Origin: Schistocerca nitens
Taxonomy: Eukaryota > Arthropoda > Insecta > Orthoptera > Acrididae
Direction: 5' to 3'
NCBI RefSeq assembly: GCF_023898315.1
Contig: NC_064616.1
Span: 291,737,205-291,801,204 of the forward strand
Length of the DNA stretch: 64,000 bases
Shown here: in pieces, positions 1 through 11,689 of the stretch
Layout: every line of letters starts with the position of its first letter
Numbering within the stretch: the stretch's first letter is position 1
The notes under the pieces: generated by a model
What the model saw: the letters and a program-made list of their open reading frames with translations, nothing else
Databases searched by the model: none
What the model was told of the DNA's origin: nothing
Translations under genes and position numbers: made by a program

Positions 1-779
1 CCATGTCTCGATCCCTGAGTCAACAGATGGGGACGTTAGGAAGACAACAACCATCTTCACGAACAGTTAGATGACGTTTGCAGCAGCATGCACTATCAGC
101 TCGGAGACCATTTCTACGACTATCCTTGACGCTGCATCACAGACGGGAGTGCCTGCGATGGTGTATTCAACGACGAACCTGGGTGCACGAACGGCAAAAC
201 GTTATTTTTTCAGATGAATCCAGGTTCTGGTAACAGCATCATGATGGTCGCATCCGAGTTTGGCGACATCGCGGTGAACGCACATTGGAAGCATGTTATC
301 GTCATCGCCATACTGGCGTATCACCCGGCGTGATGGTATGGGGTGCCATTGGTTACACGTCTCGGTCACCTCTTGTTCGCATTGACGGCACTTTGAACAG
401 TGGACGTTACATTTCAGATGTGTTACGACCCGTGGCTGTACCCTTCATTCGATCCCTGCAAAACCCTACATTTCAGCAAGATAATTCACGATCGCATGTT
501 GCAGGTCCTGTACGTGCCTTTCTGGATACAGAAAATGTTCAGCTGCTGCCCTGGCCAGCACATTCTCCAGAGCTCTCACCAATTGAAAACGTCTGGTCAA
601 TGGTGGCCAAGCAACTGGCTCGTCACAATACGCCAGTCACTACTCTTGATGAGCTCTGGTATCGTGTTGAAGCTGCATGGGCAGCTGTACCTGTACACGC
701 CATCCAAGATCTGTTTGACTCAATGTCTAGGCGTATCAGTGCCGTTATTACGGCCAGAGGTGGTTGTTCTGGGTACTGA
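1..779 (+). pseudogene. Tc1-like transposase, C-terminal part, broken
   Basis: The longest open part (285-779, 164 residues) carries the Tc1 catalytic core: VMVWGAIGYTSRS, then FQQDNSRSH with the second catalytic Asp, and SPELSPIENVWSMV with the catalytic Glu 34 residues later, i.e. a DD34E spacing. It ends ITARGGCSGY and TGA at 777-779. Upstream coding continues from position 1, including IFSDESRFW with the first Asp near 205-225, but an in-frame TGA at about 72 (AGATGACG, where the family has an Arg CGA codon) interrupts it. The same stop is present in the 13.2-kb copy, which points to CpG decay in a common parent. N-terminal helix-turn-helix domains are outside the window. Confidence 0.88.
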
Positions 780-914
780 TTTCTCAGGATATATGCACCC
801 AAATTGCGTGAAAATGTAATCACATGTCAGTTCTAGTATAATATATTTGTCCAATGAATATCCATTTATCATCTGTCTTTCTTCCTGGTGTAGCAATTTC
901 AATAGCCAGTAGTG
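1..914 (+). mobile_element. Tc1-like DNA transposon, copy 1 (5' part outside window)
   Basis: The right-hand end is seen directly: a terminal repeat ending CCAGTAGTG followed by the TA target dinucleotide at 915-916. It matches the right end of the complete copy at 13208-14615 in sequence and length (position 1 here corresponds to about 13701 there). The first ~490 bp of the element would lie left of the window. Tc1-like elements move by cut-and-paste at TA sites using a DDE transposase. This copy cannot be autonomous as seen, because its reading frame is broken. Confidence 0.9.
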
Positions 915-1098
915 TATATATTGTTTGTTTGTGAGAGCTTGAGAAGGATATTAACGAATTTGCACCCGAATGCACGTAGTGCACTTAGTAGTTTGTAATT
1001 AGAGACATAAAAATTAATACAGTTTAATTGTAGTTGAGACTAAAGTAATATGCTTTCTTATCTTTGGTTTAATTTTGAGTCTCAAATTATTTCAAAGA
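915..1098. repeat. Flank shared with the second Tc1-like copy
   Basis: About 184 bp immediately outside the transposon end are almost identical to 14616-14800, which lies outside the end of the other Tc1-like copy. The match covers the segment from the TA duplication to TTTGAGTCTCAAATTATTTC, then stops sharply at about 1098. The two Tc1 copies therefore did not insert independently. Either a larger unit was duplicated, or both sit inside another repeat family. Confidence 0.85.
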
Positions 1099-1150
1099 AA
1101 TTAATTCTAGTGCACTCAAAATAGATGTGGATTTTTGTAGAGTAGTAGTT

Positions 1151-1350
1151 GGCATGGTTTTATTGCACATCCTTTTTTTGACGAATTAGTTTTCAAGTGT
1201 ATAGCACCTGAAATTTTTATAAATAACATTAATGAAAAATTGAAATAAAATTAATTAATAATTGAAGTAAGATTAATGTAATTAATTCATACCAAATAAA
1301 GTTAATTCAAGTAATTCGTTAAAAAGAAGGGTGCGCAATAAAAACATACC
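1151..1350. mobile_element. AT-rich inverted-repeat element (MITE-like)
   Basis: GGCATGGTTTTATTGCACAT at 1151-1170 is mirrored by the reverse complement of the sequence ending GCGCAATAAAAACATACC at 1350. The inverted arms run about 40 bp with a few mismatches and include CGAATTA. The centre is AT-rich and non-coding. The size of about 200 bp and terminal inverted repeats fit a MITE. No clear target duplication was found, so the exact ends are uncertain. Confidence 0.5.
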
Positions 1351-1499
1351 ACCTGCACTCAATGTAGTCACTTACTACTTATGGCCATCCTGACCACATA
1401 TGTAACACCTGATTGCAGAATCAAACAGCTGGTGGTCCACTCTTTGCTTTGTTACAATATCCATTGCCTCTATATCCGCTACGATCCAAAGATCTGATG

Positions 1500-1960
1500 C
1501 TAAGTGTTCCAGATTTTACATTTGTACCCTCTATGACCTTTCTGCGGGTATACCACACAGAAATCGTCCAGTGCTCTGTTTTCTGCCTCTTCTAATAACA
1601 TCCTGTTAGCTTTTGCATTCTTGGTCTGTACATATGTCTTTGCATTCAGTTTACAGATTCTATCTGAGAACGTTACCACAGACTCGTCACTCTGCATTGA
1701 CAAAGTGCTTAGTATCTCCCAAGAAAACAGCTCACTGTTTTGGTTTTGGTACCGCTGGCACACTTTTAAGCGGCCGACAACTGAAACGTTTGTGCTTTAC
1801 TCAAGGTCTCATGGTATTCAACGTATGCTTTGGCATCCCCCGCCAAACGCTTACTAGCAACATGCAGAGCTATTTCACCTGACCACTCATACGCTTCCGT
1901 AACGTCCCTAACATCCCTAATAAAAATTGTCACGTCTACCCCTAGAAGGGATTAAGTAAT
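1500..1960 (-). pseudogene. LTR-retrotransposon gag fossil (Ty3/gypsy-like)
   Basis: Translation of the minus strand gives gag-like segments such as ESVVTFSDRI and AENRALDDF, a pattern common in Ty3/gypsy gag proteins of arthropods. It is an old, broken copy with several interruptions. It lies downstream, in element orientation, of the LTR-like block at 2759-3180, so the two are probably parts of one element whose pol section is absent here. Confidence 0.6.
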
Positions 1961-2758
1961 GCGAGAACTGACAGGTTGTATCCAGCAAAAGGCACTCTCA
2001 ATCCAACTTATTTTTGCCTGACTCCAGTTGCAACTGAATATGATTCAATTTCCCAGCTTCTAAATCAAGAGTAAGTTAGAAATTTCTCTACTTATCAAGC
2101 TCCAATTCCTCTGTTAACTAGTGCACTCGCTGAGTTATAGCACCAACTGCATCTGCAGTAGTAGCAGTACGTATTTACACCATTTTGCATACTCTACTTC
2201 TACCTTAATTCAACTGTTATAAAACCAAAAAAAAAAACAGTCTCCCACTTAACCACCCCAGAAAAAATAATCTAACAACAAATTAATTCCTCCAGCGAAT
2301 CATCACCTATCTACATTCAGTACAGCTACTAGCCGGACAACCAATTTGTCTACATACAGAACACGTAGCTGGTACAGCTCTAGTACATAGCAAATTCTAT
2401 CCGGACAAATTACAAAATGTACAGCTCACTGGCACTAAATTATCATGTCCACCATTACCTCTAAACAAAGATAAGCCCGCAGGCTCCTGTGTCCTCACGT
2501 AACTCACTCTGAACATCACATACCCTAGCTCACACCGAGCTCTGACACCGAGAGCAAACACTAAAAATAAATAAAAAAAACTAAACTCAACACACCACAA
2601 TGTGCTGAGCTGATACCACGAACCCCATGTCATGTGTCACTGCCTCACTCACCACTAAACAAAACTAACTCCCTCACTGAACCATAATGTTTGTCGTTGA
2701 TAAACACTTTTCAACACATCTTGTGTTGGGAAACGGAATGACCATCAAGACACCAAAT
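1961..2758 (-). other. Leader region of the LTR fossil
   Basis: No gene recognised. This AT-rich stretch lies between the gag remnant and the LTR-like block. On the minus strand it starts, right beside the LTR, with TTTGGTGTCTTGATGG, a position and form that fit a tRNA primer-binding site. It is best read as the 5' leader of the same fossil. Confidence 0.4.
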
Positions 2759-3180
2759 GTTACGACCCCGGACTTCAGGGCTCATAATGCACCAAGCTGA
2801 CAGAGAGATATGGTGAGGGAAACAGTGGTGAATCACTCTGGGGCCCCCAAAGACACACAGACAAATTTGAATTGAATTTTATTCCGCCTCTGCTCATCCA
2901 TATGATAGCGGCGTAGCATGTGTACATCTGTCAGAGCAAACTAGAGAGACGGAATCTGCTACTATGCCACCCAGAAGCTCCATTTCCATGATGCAACATC
3001 TCCTGTCTTCGCCCAGGGGGCGTGGCTGGCAACATGTCGGTTGACACAGAAGTCCTGTACCTACTCTCTAGAGTGCAGCTGGCTATTCCCTCTAGTACTG
3101 CTAGTAGTCACCATGTGCAGCGCCATAGGGTAACAATGAGCAGCTGTCACTGTAGTATAACCACAGGAATCCAGTCACCC
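2759..3180 (-). mobile_element. LTR of the gypsy-like fossil (approximate)
   Basis: On the minus strand this block has AATAAA (near 2875-2885) and ends GGTCGTAACA at 2759. It is followed by a TTTGGTG primer-site-like motif, as expected for an LTR with a polyadenylation signal and the usual CA end. The other end of the LTR is not clear and may reach further right. A matching second LTR was not found in the window, so the element is incomplete and its age cannot be estimated. Confidence 0.45.
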
Positions 3181-4077
3181 ATCTTGGGCAGCTGAGTCAT
3201 TGATAAAGAACAGCCTTGAGCCCAAAAGGCTGCAAGATCGAATCCTGGCTCTTCCCTTAAAGATGACAGTTTGCAGTTCATCAGACGACTTCATCCACAG
3301 AGTGGAGACTGGCCACCCCCCAGCCTCCTGTAGCCATGCTGTGCATGCTTTGGAACCACTTTTCCATGGCTGTGGCGTGTCCATATCACAGAACTAATAT
3401 CATATGACAGAAAAATGCATAACAGCAGACTGCTACAGACTCTCACAGGCCAACACTGACGATTCAGTTGCGTGATAACCTTGCCCTACAGCACAGCGCT
3501 GCAGCAACGAAGATCCATGAAACAGCAATCAGGCTGACACATCTCAAGAGTCTCCCCTCTCTCTCTCCAGCAAGCGTTAATTCTCCTCCAAAACGCACCA
3601 ATGTATAAATGTCGAAAGCAGTGAATTTCCCAAAAGTGATACCACAGGAGAGAACAATCGAAAAAAGGGTTAAATGTAAGACAAAAGGGTTTAAAAATTG
3701 GACAAACGCAAAACAGTAGCACAAATGATTTCATCTCAGTAACATCAATATGCAATCAAAGTGTTTCACTCCTTTCGGTTCTGAAATCATACCATTTTAC
3801 ACCGCATCTAAATATTTTATGATATCAAACACAAATGATTTAACTAATATATATTAGGTTGGCGAATAACACAATATTCAGAAGAAAACACACTGCCGTT
3901 ATCACACACACACAGAGAACTAGTGTCAGTACGCAATTTTGTCTTGTCTCAATCTAGAATGCACCATCTTTCCACTATTAAGGTATATGTGGAGTCACTC
4001 TCTGTCCTATATCTACTTGTTACAGCTCCTCTCTATCAGTTACCCTGTCTGTCCAATGATTTTGCTTTCTCGATGTA
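3181..4077. other. No gene recognised
   Basis: Short open stretches exist on both strands but none shows a known domain. The segment near 3230-3255 contains GATCGAATCC, which vaguely resembles a tRNA B box, without a convincing A box or target duplications. Confidence 0.4.
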
Positions 4078-5015
4078 CAGGGCTATTACAAATGATTGAA
4101 GCGATTTCATAAATTCACTGTAGCTCCATTCATTGACATATGGTGACGACACACTACAGATACGTAGAAAAACTCATGAAGTTTTGTTTGGCTGAAGCCG
4201 CACTTCAGGTTTCTGCCACCAGAGCGCTCGAGAGCGCAGTGAGACAAAATGGCGACAGGAGCCGAGAAAGCGTATGTCGTGCTTGAAATGCACTCACATC
4301 AGTCAGTCATAACAGTGCAACGACACTTCAGGATGAAGTTCAACAAAGATCCACCTACTGCTAACTCCATTCGGCGATGGTATGCGCAGTTTAAGGCTTC
4401 TGCATGCCTCTGTAAGGGGAAATCAACGGGTCGGCCTGCAGTGAGCGAAGAAACGGTTGAACGCGTGCGGGCAAGTTTCACGCGTAGCCCGCGGACATGC
4501 GGGAAAATTGGCTCATGCCACAACTGGAGACTGACAGCGCCGACTTCATCTTTCAACAGGATGGTGCTCCACCGCACTTCCATCATGATGTTCGGCATTT
4601 CTTAAACAGGAGATTGGAAAACCGATGGATCGATCGTGGTGGAGATCATGATCAGCAATTCATGTCATGGCCTCCACGCTCTCCCGACTTAACTCCATGC
4701 GATTTCTTTCTGTGGGGTTATGTGAAATATTCAGTGTTTAAACCTCCTCTACCATGAAATGTGCCAGAACTGTGAGCTCGCATTAACGATGCTTTCGAAC
4801 TCATTGATGGGGACATGCTGCGCCGAGTGTGGGAGGAACTTGATTATTGGCTTGATGTATGCCGAATCACTAAAGGGGCACATATCGAACATTTGTGAAT
4901 GCCTAAAAAAACTTTTTGAGTTTTTCTATGTGTGTGCAAAGCATTGTGAAAATATCTCAAATAATAAAGTTATTGTACAGCTGTGAAATCGCTTCAATCA
5001 TTTGTAATAACCCTG
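4078..5015 (+). mobile_element. Internally deleted mariner element with intact ends
   Basis: Terminal inverted repeats of about 31 bp are visible: the left end starts CAGGGCTATTACAAATGATT at 4078 and the right end at 5015 is its reverse complement with one mismatch. Both are flanked by the TA target duplication (4076-4077 and 5016-5017). At 938 bp the element is shorter than a full mariner of this group (about 1.2-1.3 kb) because part of the transposase gene is missing. The ends look usable in trans if a related transposase were present. That last point is inference. Confidence 0.92.
4249..4898 (+). pseudogene. Mariner-type transposase, deleted in the middle
   Basis: The N-terminal part (4249-4495) has the DNA-binding region with SVITVQRHFRMKFNKDPPT and a paired-HTH-like SIRRWYAQFK, then CLCKGKSTGRP. 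The C-terminal part opens near 4497 with FIFQQDGAPPHF (second catalytic Asp) and SPDLTPCDFFLWG (third Asp). The tail is seen as RRVWEELDYWLDVCRITKGA and a stop at 4896-4898. Between SPRTCGKI and MRENWLMPQL roughly 100 or more residues are missing, including the first catalytic Asp. Two in-frame TGA codons (4755-4757 and 4773-4775) also interrupt the C-terminus. Family: insect mariner with a DDD-type triad. Confidence 0.88.
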
Positions 5016-5017
5016 TA

Positions 5018-6139
5018 TATCTGTCACGCCATGTCTATCCCTCTCTCTGTACAAATAAAAAAATCCATATATTTGTTTTCCAAAGGGTCTATGATGAGTT
5101 CTCACTCGGCCTGTAGCACAGATTTCCGTTGATTTAGAGCCAGATAGTGCTGTGATTGTTATAGCTCGCTCATCTGTGTTGCTTTCTAAAAAAAACCTGC
5201 AGATCTATTTAGATACTTTCATTTAATGCTTATGTTACATTTCGACTACACTGTAAGTATAAATGCTGCACTCAATCCCTCCCTCCCGCCACCGATGCCA
5301 AAGGCATCCTTGGAGGCAGTAGTGGTTTTTGGGGTGGCTGCAGCATCCTGGGATTATTTCAGAGGTGCATCTGAAAGGTGGATCCGCCTGCAGTAAATGT
5401 TGGATATTGGTAATAGTGGATCCACAACACAATACACCTGGGAATTTCTTTGGGCGTCGATAAAAATCTTTGAGTAACAACTAACTGTCAGTCTTGAATT
5501 TCTACGACTGCCAGATAATAAAAAACGTATTATAATATACATACAGCAGCAGATTATCGAAAAACTTTAAAACGTTGCTAAAATAAAAAATTGCATCCAA
5601 CAACCACAGTCAACAATAATGGTTTCCTTAAAGTTGACGTATGTCTATCTACAACGTCAGGACATGGCAATAAAGCGAAAATAAGCTGAAATACTAAAAT
5701 AAAAATTCAAGCAGGTTACGGTCTTCCAGTTGTGTGCATAATGTCCTACAGTTATATATGCTGCAAGTCTAACAATAAGGAAAAATCGAATAGCTTTGCC
5801 ATATAGTTATCAAATAATATTTTATTTTATTTCCCATCATATGTTGGATAATCTGATCGATCATCTGTAGCAATCCTAAAGCTCATGTACAACTGAGAAT
5901 AATTAGGATGAAACCATCCATCTCCTATATTTATGTTAATTTCAGTGTCCTTTCAGGAACATTTAGGTTATATTTACTTTTCTCATTCACAGGGAATGAG
6001 TAAAACTGATAGATCTTGATCTTGTTCGTTTAATAAGGACAAAATTGTATTAAGGCATATCTAAAATAACTATTACAGTATCACCATTGTAGTCAATTAA
6101 GTTATCATTTTCATCAGTTACAGTTATTTCTAAATCTTG
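5018..6139. other. No gene recognised
   Basis: AT-rich DNA with only short chance open frames. The cluster of frames at 5235-5540 has no recognisable domain and looks like unassigned repeat or intron sequence. Confidence 0.4.
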
Positions 6140-7350
6140 TATAGTAGGGGTGGCCAAGATTTAGCCTCACAGGCTATGCCCAGGCCAAGGATCAAAGCGC
6201 TCAGCCTGGCCACACAGAGCTGTCTGAGTGTGAGGAGGGGGTAGAGGGGAAAACGGCCAACGTGCTGCACTTAAATGGCAGTCCAGTGGCACCACATACG
6301 ACATTGTGGACTTGACCTGTTAACATAGTTCATAAACAAAACAAATTTTCAGTATTGTTTCAGTATTTTTCAGACGCTGAAGACATAATATAATTTTTAT
6401 TTGGTACAGGCTACCGGCATATGGACAGATGCAGAAAATTTCACAGAGCTTTGCACTCAGGTAGCCATGTTACCGTGACTTATTTAGATTCATAATCGAA
6501 AAAAGATCTTTCACAAATATATGTCGATAGAAACTTTCGAACTTTTGCAACCTCATTATGGTGGCTCTTCCTCAGGAAAGCAATGTAGACGTCCTGGACC
6601 GTTTTAATGTAAAAAGATTTGTCATTGAAACTGGAACTACCTTGCAGGTCAGTCAATTACATTCGCATGTGCATAAGGCGCCCTCAACTGAAATGGAAAA
6701 CGGCCTCTAAAACAGATTGAAAACAGATGGAAGACAGTGTCCACAAAATCTTTATAAAACTATCCTGATACTTCTTTGAAGGCCATAATGGATTCTTTAA
6801 GTCTCACGTTTTCTTTCATGCCAGTGAGCTTAGGGAACTGGAGTGTCTTTGTCAGAATGTGTCGCTTATACAAAGCACTTTTCTTTTTAAATGCCTCCCA
6901 ATCATATCAGAAAAAAATTACCATACAATGTACTACTGTGAGCAGTGTGAAATCAAGTCCACTCAAAATGCAAAGTCTGCAATCGATTCTGGATGTTCTA
7001 ATTTTCGTTCCTGCAGTCCCTTTTCCTTCATAAATTAAACAATAGCGAGTTTTAAATCGAAAAATCGTTCCAGGCGATCCCCGTAACTTAACCAACGTAC
7101 TTTGCAGTTATATAATATGAACTCTTCGTTCAGTTCTATTGCAGACTGTTGCAAATGGTAATGGAATAATGCATGCCACTTCAGTAAGTTTACCATTCAT
7201 ACCACCAATTTCTTCATGTGCTCCATGCCCGTAAATACAGCACAAAGTGCTTCTTGATGTGTAGAACAATAAATCCCGTCTATCGATTGTTGTAATTTTT
7301 TGCTATTTCGCTGTCAACTAAATCTTTAAATTCTTTCTATATAGTATTAT
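6140..7350 (-). pseudogene. Decayed hAT transposase (GTF2I-repeat/ZBED type)
   Basis: Minus-strand translation in order gives HQEALCAVFTGMEHMKKLVV, VRWLSYGDRLERFFDLK, DWEAFKKKSALYKRH and, near 6480-6540, the C-terminal dimerisation motif YICERSFSIMNLNKSR. These match the HQxALC, VRWLSRGxVLxRFF and CEQxFSxMK signatures of hAT transposases of the GTF2IRD2/ZBED group. Frames change several times and stops occur, so the gene is long dead. At 6146-6160 AGGGGTGGCCAAG looks like the CAGGGGTGGCCAA end of this hAT group. The other terminus was not found. The N-terminal zinc finger is not visible. Confidence 0.7.
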
Positions 7351-8105
7351 AATGTCTTTTCGTAGCATATATGCAGTACCCGTCACTTATGAGAATTGAG
7401 AAATCTCATCCCTCTTTCCTGTTATTCCCACTCATTTTAAAGGATTGTGATGATAGGTCACTAGACTGCATATCTTTGTTCAAACACCCACTGGACCTTT
7501 CAGCCTTCTTCATAACATGAACAAATAGAGAAGGGTGAACAGCATTGATACCACAATTCTGCCAAACTCAGTATTTGGTTGATCGAAACATGCTGCACCG
7601 AAAGGCTAAATGAAACGTGGCGCTGTTCCATGTACTTCCAAGAAGAACCAAGCAATGCCAAATGACAGCCATGCCTTGACCTGCACAAGGCCCGCACATG
7701 CTGCACGCATGAAATCTGGCATGCTGTGCCTGGCTCTGTTGTACAGTGTCAAAAATGGGAATATATATGGGATAATGTAGCTCATGAATTAATGAGCCAC
7801 CAAATTTAGCATTAGGCTTGATTGAAGCAATATTATTATTATATTATTATTATGTTGCTAGTCTCCAAAGAAAATGTTCAGTACACTACACAAACATTCA
7901 GTCAGATAGATTAAAATTTCTACTGATTAATTCGAATGGAATTATTTTTGGGGCATCGTTAGCAACAGTTTTTTTGTGAACTTCAATAATTTGGTTACCA
8001 AATCCTAGCACACTTCCAATACTATCCTTTATGTCCATAGGTAATTTAACATCACTGTCAACAGTATCTCTATTTAAAATTTAATCTGCTTTAACATGTG
8101 TAGCT
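7351..8105. other. No gene recognised
   Basis: Mixed AT-rich sequence. It may contain further decayed hAT coding sequence on the minus strand, but I could not align it with confidence. A short ATT-rich low-complexity run lies near 7830-7855. Confidence 0.35.
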
Positions 8106-8480
8106 TAGCGGTTTGCCGCTGCGGCCGCTTAGCTGTTTGCGGTGGATGCGCCTTCGGGCGCGCATGACAATGTATTAGGCTGTGACGGTCCACTCACGCA
8201 TGTGCCCCACCCCAGCAAGTTAGGCCGGTTCCCACTAATGCTGCCGCGTGACGAAACATTGTGGCGGGCCCTTGGTTGCCATGGAAACGCCGTCAGAAGC
8301 GCTGCATAGCAGACTCTGCGCACCACTGCGTCGCGGTTTGCTCATGTCGAACCGCTGCCGCGTGCCGCGCTGCAGGTCCGCGCCGCCAATCACAGAACGC
8401 GCTGAGCGTCACGTTAGGTACGGAACCCCGGATCACACGATCTTTCGCCGAAGCGCTGGCGCGGACGCGGTGGTAGTTAT
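8106..8480. other. CpG-rich island in AT-rich surroundings
   Basis: This block is visibly GC- and CpG-dense (GCGGCCGC, GGGCGCGCATGAC, CCGCGTGCCGCGCTGC) compared with everything within several kb. It is partly open on the plus strand (8248-8520, 90 residues, no known domain). It could be an unmethylated promoter of a host gene, or the GC-rich end of a mobile element. No TATA box or start signal decides this. Confidence 0.4.
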
Positions 8481-8865
8481 GAAATACTTATCATCCGATT
8501 TCAAGGAATCTATTCAGTGAAAAATTTTGATTCTTTTGCATCTTACAGCCTGATATCTTCTCTCGATAAAGGACCGAATTTCTTTTCGTTGTTCGTCGTG
8601 GTTACTTGATGTATCGCATCTACATAAACCATTACACGAAATTTTAATGCGTGTGCAGAAGTAAAACGGCATTGCACCTTGCGTATACTTCATTTTAGGT
8701 AATACATTATTGCACATGAAATTTAGTCAACATATCGAAATTAATTTAAAGTTGAGAGCAGAATGATAGCAATCACTGTTCTCGAGATATTGAATGATAT
8801 GTCGGTGTATGGACTGCGGTTGTATCAGCCCCAAATTTCGTAAACTGTTCAAGGAATCGAACTGC

Positions 8866-8911
<46 letters not shown>

Positions 8912-9195
8912 AAATCGTAACTTGTAAAGAATCATGTATTTCGTCGCATGATAAATATCCACAATCTTTCATCTAGCGAGATATGAAAGTAACTACAGTT
9001 TCTCAGAATGGATTGATGAATTTTTTTAAATGGCATTTAATAGCATGTGAAATGAGAATGAGAGTGACATGGAACACGTTATTATTTACAGTATTCTATA
9101 TACCACTACTGAAGTTAAACCGAAACTAATTTGCTAGTATGTCAGAAGATATAATTTGGTAAGTATCCACAGCTATTGATTATTTCCTTTGGCAA
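8481..9195. other. No gene recognised apart from the poly(T) tract
   Basis: AT-rich non-coding DNA. A strong splice-donor-like GGTAAGTAT occurs near 9159 but no exon could be built around it. Confidence 0.35.
8867..8909. repeat. Poly(T) tract of about 43
   Basis: An uninterrupted run of T (poly(A) on the minus strand) follows AACTGCG. Its length suits a retrotransposition tail on the minus strand or a slippage-prone microsatellite. No coding element was recognised beside it. Confidence 0.85.
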
Positions 9196-9634
9196 GTAAC
9201 AAACGCTTTTTTCTAACTGCCGTTTACTTGTATTTGTTCAGGACACATTTTGTCTTTTACGTTAAGACATATTCGGTGTCATCTAGAATGATTCAATTTT
9301 GTTTTGGTGTGTGACTTCGGAGATTGTAAAACAGTTCATATCTGATTTTTTACTTGAATAAGTGATTACTTACAGTTAATCGAGTTTTTGGCTTTCCCCC
9401 TAACCTGGTCACATGCTGGAGGTTGAACTAAAACTTAGCTTATGGAACATAAGCACATTCTTATGTTCGCTCTTTTTTCTTCTGTCATTAGCTGTAGACA
9501 TTTCACCGAAAACTGTAATTTAAAGTTGTAACTACAGTGTATTCACCTCATGTCTCTTGTTTATGAACATGTTGCAAATCTAACGAATTATATGCTGAAA
9601 ACTAACGTTTGTTTATTTCTGTTCTCCTTATATT

Positions 9635-9673
<39 letters not shown>

Positions 9674-10540
9674 CTCGTCAGTGAGAGTTATAGAAAGTTG
9701 AAAGTGAATGCAGTAGTTGTCAGAGAGTGGTTGAAAGGTTTGGTGTTCAGCTGACTCCAGTTTTGGTGTAAATGTTTTGTGGAAGAGTTCATGTAAGAGT
9801 AAACTCACTGTGTACATTAATAGGTAAAATACTAGAATAACATTTCAACACATTATTATTATCAGAATACTACCACCTAACTCCTTTGCTCTCACTCTTA
9901 AATGAACACCTCCACAAAATATTTAAACCAAAACTCGAATCAGCTGAACACCAAAACTTTCAACTACGCTCTGGCAGATGTTACATTCACATTTAATTTT
10001 CTACAACTCACCCTGACTAATTACACACACACACATATAAACATAAACAGATATAAAGGGATTGGAATAAACAGGCTTTAGTTTTCAGCATATACTTCAT
10101 TAGGTTCGCAACATATACATAAACAAACCCAATAAGAAGAGACATAAATTGAACACACAGTAGTTACGACTCTGACCCAGTTTTTGGTAATATATTCGCA
10201 GGTAGTGACAGAAGAATAATTGTGCTCCACACCAATTAGTGCAAAGAACATGAAAATTCTGAAGAAAAAAGTTTGCAACGTGAAAATGTGCTTATGTCTC
10301 GTAAGCGATTTTATAGTACGATTTACAGCCTGCGATCAAATGGGAGGAAACGCAGATGCCAGCCAAAAATTCGATTAATTCTAAGTAATCACTTACTTAC
10401 GTACGAAAATAAGACCTGAACTGTTTCATAATCTACAAATATCACAAAGATTCCACTGGGAGTGCCTTAAAGCAAAAGGCGAAAAGTGTCTAGAACAAAT
10501 AAAATACGTCACAGGAAGAAAATGGCGTTTGTTATTTACA
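9196..10540. repeat. Large imperfect palindrome, two arms of about 650 bp
   Basis: The arm at about 9196-9838 reappears in reverse complement at about 9877-10540, with only some 40 bp between them. Matching landmarks in order are AACAAACGC, ATTTGTTC, AAACAGTTCA, AAGTGATTACTTA, TTTTTGGCT, CATAAGCACATT, the ATGTCTCTT block, TATATGCTGAAAACTAA, a TG microsatellite, TTTGGTGTTCAGCTGA and TTTTGTGGA. Arms have many substitutions and small indels, so it is not recent. No transposase is present. It could be a fold-back element or an inverted local duplication. If transcribed it would form a long hairpin RNA. Confidence 0.75.
9639..9672. repeat. (TG)n microsatellite
   Basis: About 17 TG units inside the left palindrome arm. 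A shorter CA run at the mirror position (10022-10035) shows that the microsatellite predates or accompanied the inverted duplication. Confidence 0.9.
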
Positions 10541-11689
10541 AAACGAATATTTCTGTGCTTGCTGCATGTGATGGCCAGGTAAACAAGTTTCTTATTTATT
10601 ATTTCGTTTTGTCTTAAGACATTTTGTTTATTTGCAACGCTTAGCACACTTTATAATTACATGTAATAACACAAGATTGCAAATTACACTTTCCAGCATC
10701 GCTAAAATAGTCTTAAAGTCAGGATGTATAGCCTCTGATAGGTAGATTTCTTTTACCGACAGATTTTACATCCCTGATCGAATCTTTATGTCAAACACCT
10801 CGGCATGAAGAACCCAATATAATATTATGTGAATCGTTTTCAACATCCATAAGGTCTCACTCATCACAGTCTTGCAAGTAGTTATGAAGGGCCACTCATA
10901 ATAATTGGTTTCATAATTACTACTTTAGTCGTTATAATCTAACTGCCGATTCCATATTTGGTTGCCAAAATACCGTATTTATTTTTTGATTAACCTGCTT
11001 TCCCTGAGATAAACGGTAGTTAAAGATAGTTTCATACGACGTTCGTGCATCCTGTAATAAGCCTGAGAATAGCCACATGATATCTGAACTCAGCGGAAAA
11101 GCCTCCACTGCACAGAAAAGTATGGCAGCATATGTAATAGTGCATAACGATTCATTTGCCACCGATGACTTCTACACAATTTGAGAACTGTCAGTGCATT
11201 CGAAAGTCATGGATAGTACTTAACCAGTCATTGGTTGCTGTTTCATGAAGGAATAGATGTCTTTTGGAAAATGCTACAAATGGCAGAATGGTCATGGCAG
11301 TAATTAAACTTTATCATTTGCTGACAGTCGCCAAAAGAAAACAGCATTCAAGCTGTAACTTTTCTCTAATATAAGGCTGTTTGCAGACACTAATAGAGAT
11401 GTATACACAAATACATCAAAGGTGTATGTGCTAGAGGCTATACTAAACAAATATTCTGGCAATAAATACGCAAATGACCTACCTAATTAAAAGTGATGTT
11501 ATTTGCTGTTGGGCTGCATTAACAAGAAATACAATTCGTCTGCGTGTTGATACAGTGTTCCACAGTAGTCTATCCCGTGTAGATCTATTCATCTCTACAT
11601 AACTACTGTACCCTATATCCATTCCAATTTGCTTACCACTGGCAAGCCTTCGTCTCACTTTACAACTTAGCTTTCATTACCAAATAGAT
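10541..11689. other. No gene recognised
   Basis: Non-coding-looking sequence with short chance frames on both strands (for example 10932-11162 minus), none with a recognisable domain. Confidence 0.35.

Noticed and set aside
400-819. Second long frame overlapping the Tc1-like transposase (and its counterpart at 14101-14520)
   Set aside because: It is the +1 frame shadow of the transposase; it lacks any domain and exists in both copies only because the DNA is shared.
8727-8976. Frames with poly-Lys or poly-Phe
   Set aside because: They are produced by the 43-base T tract.
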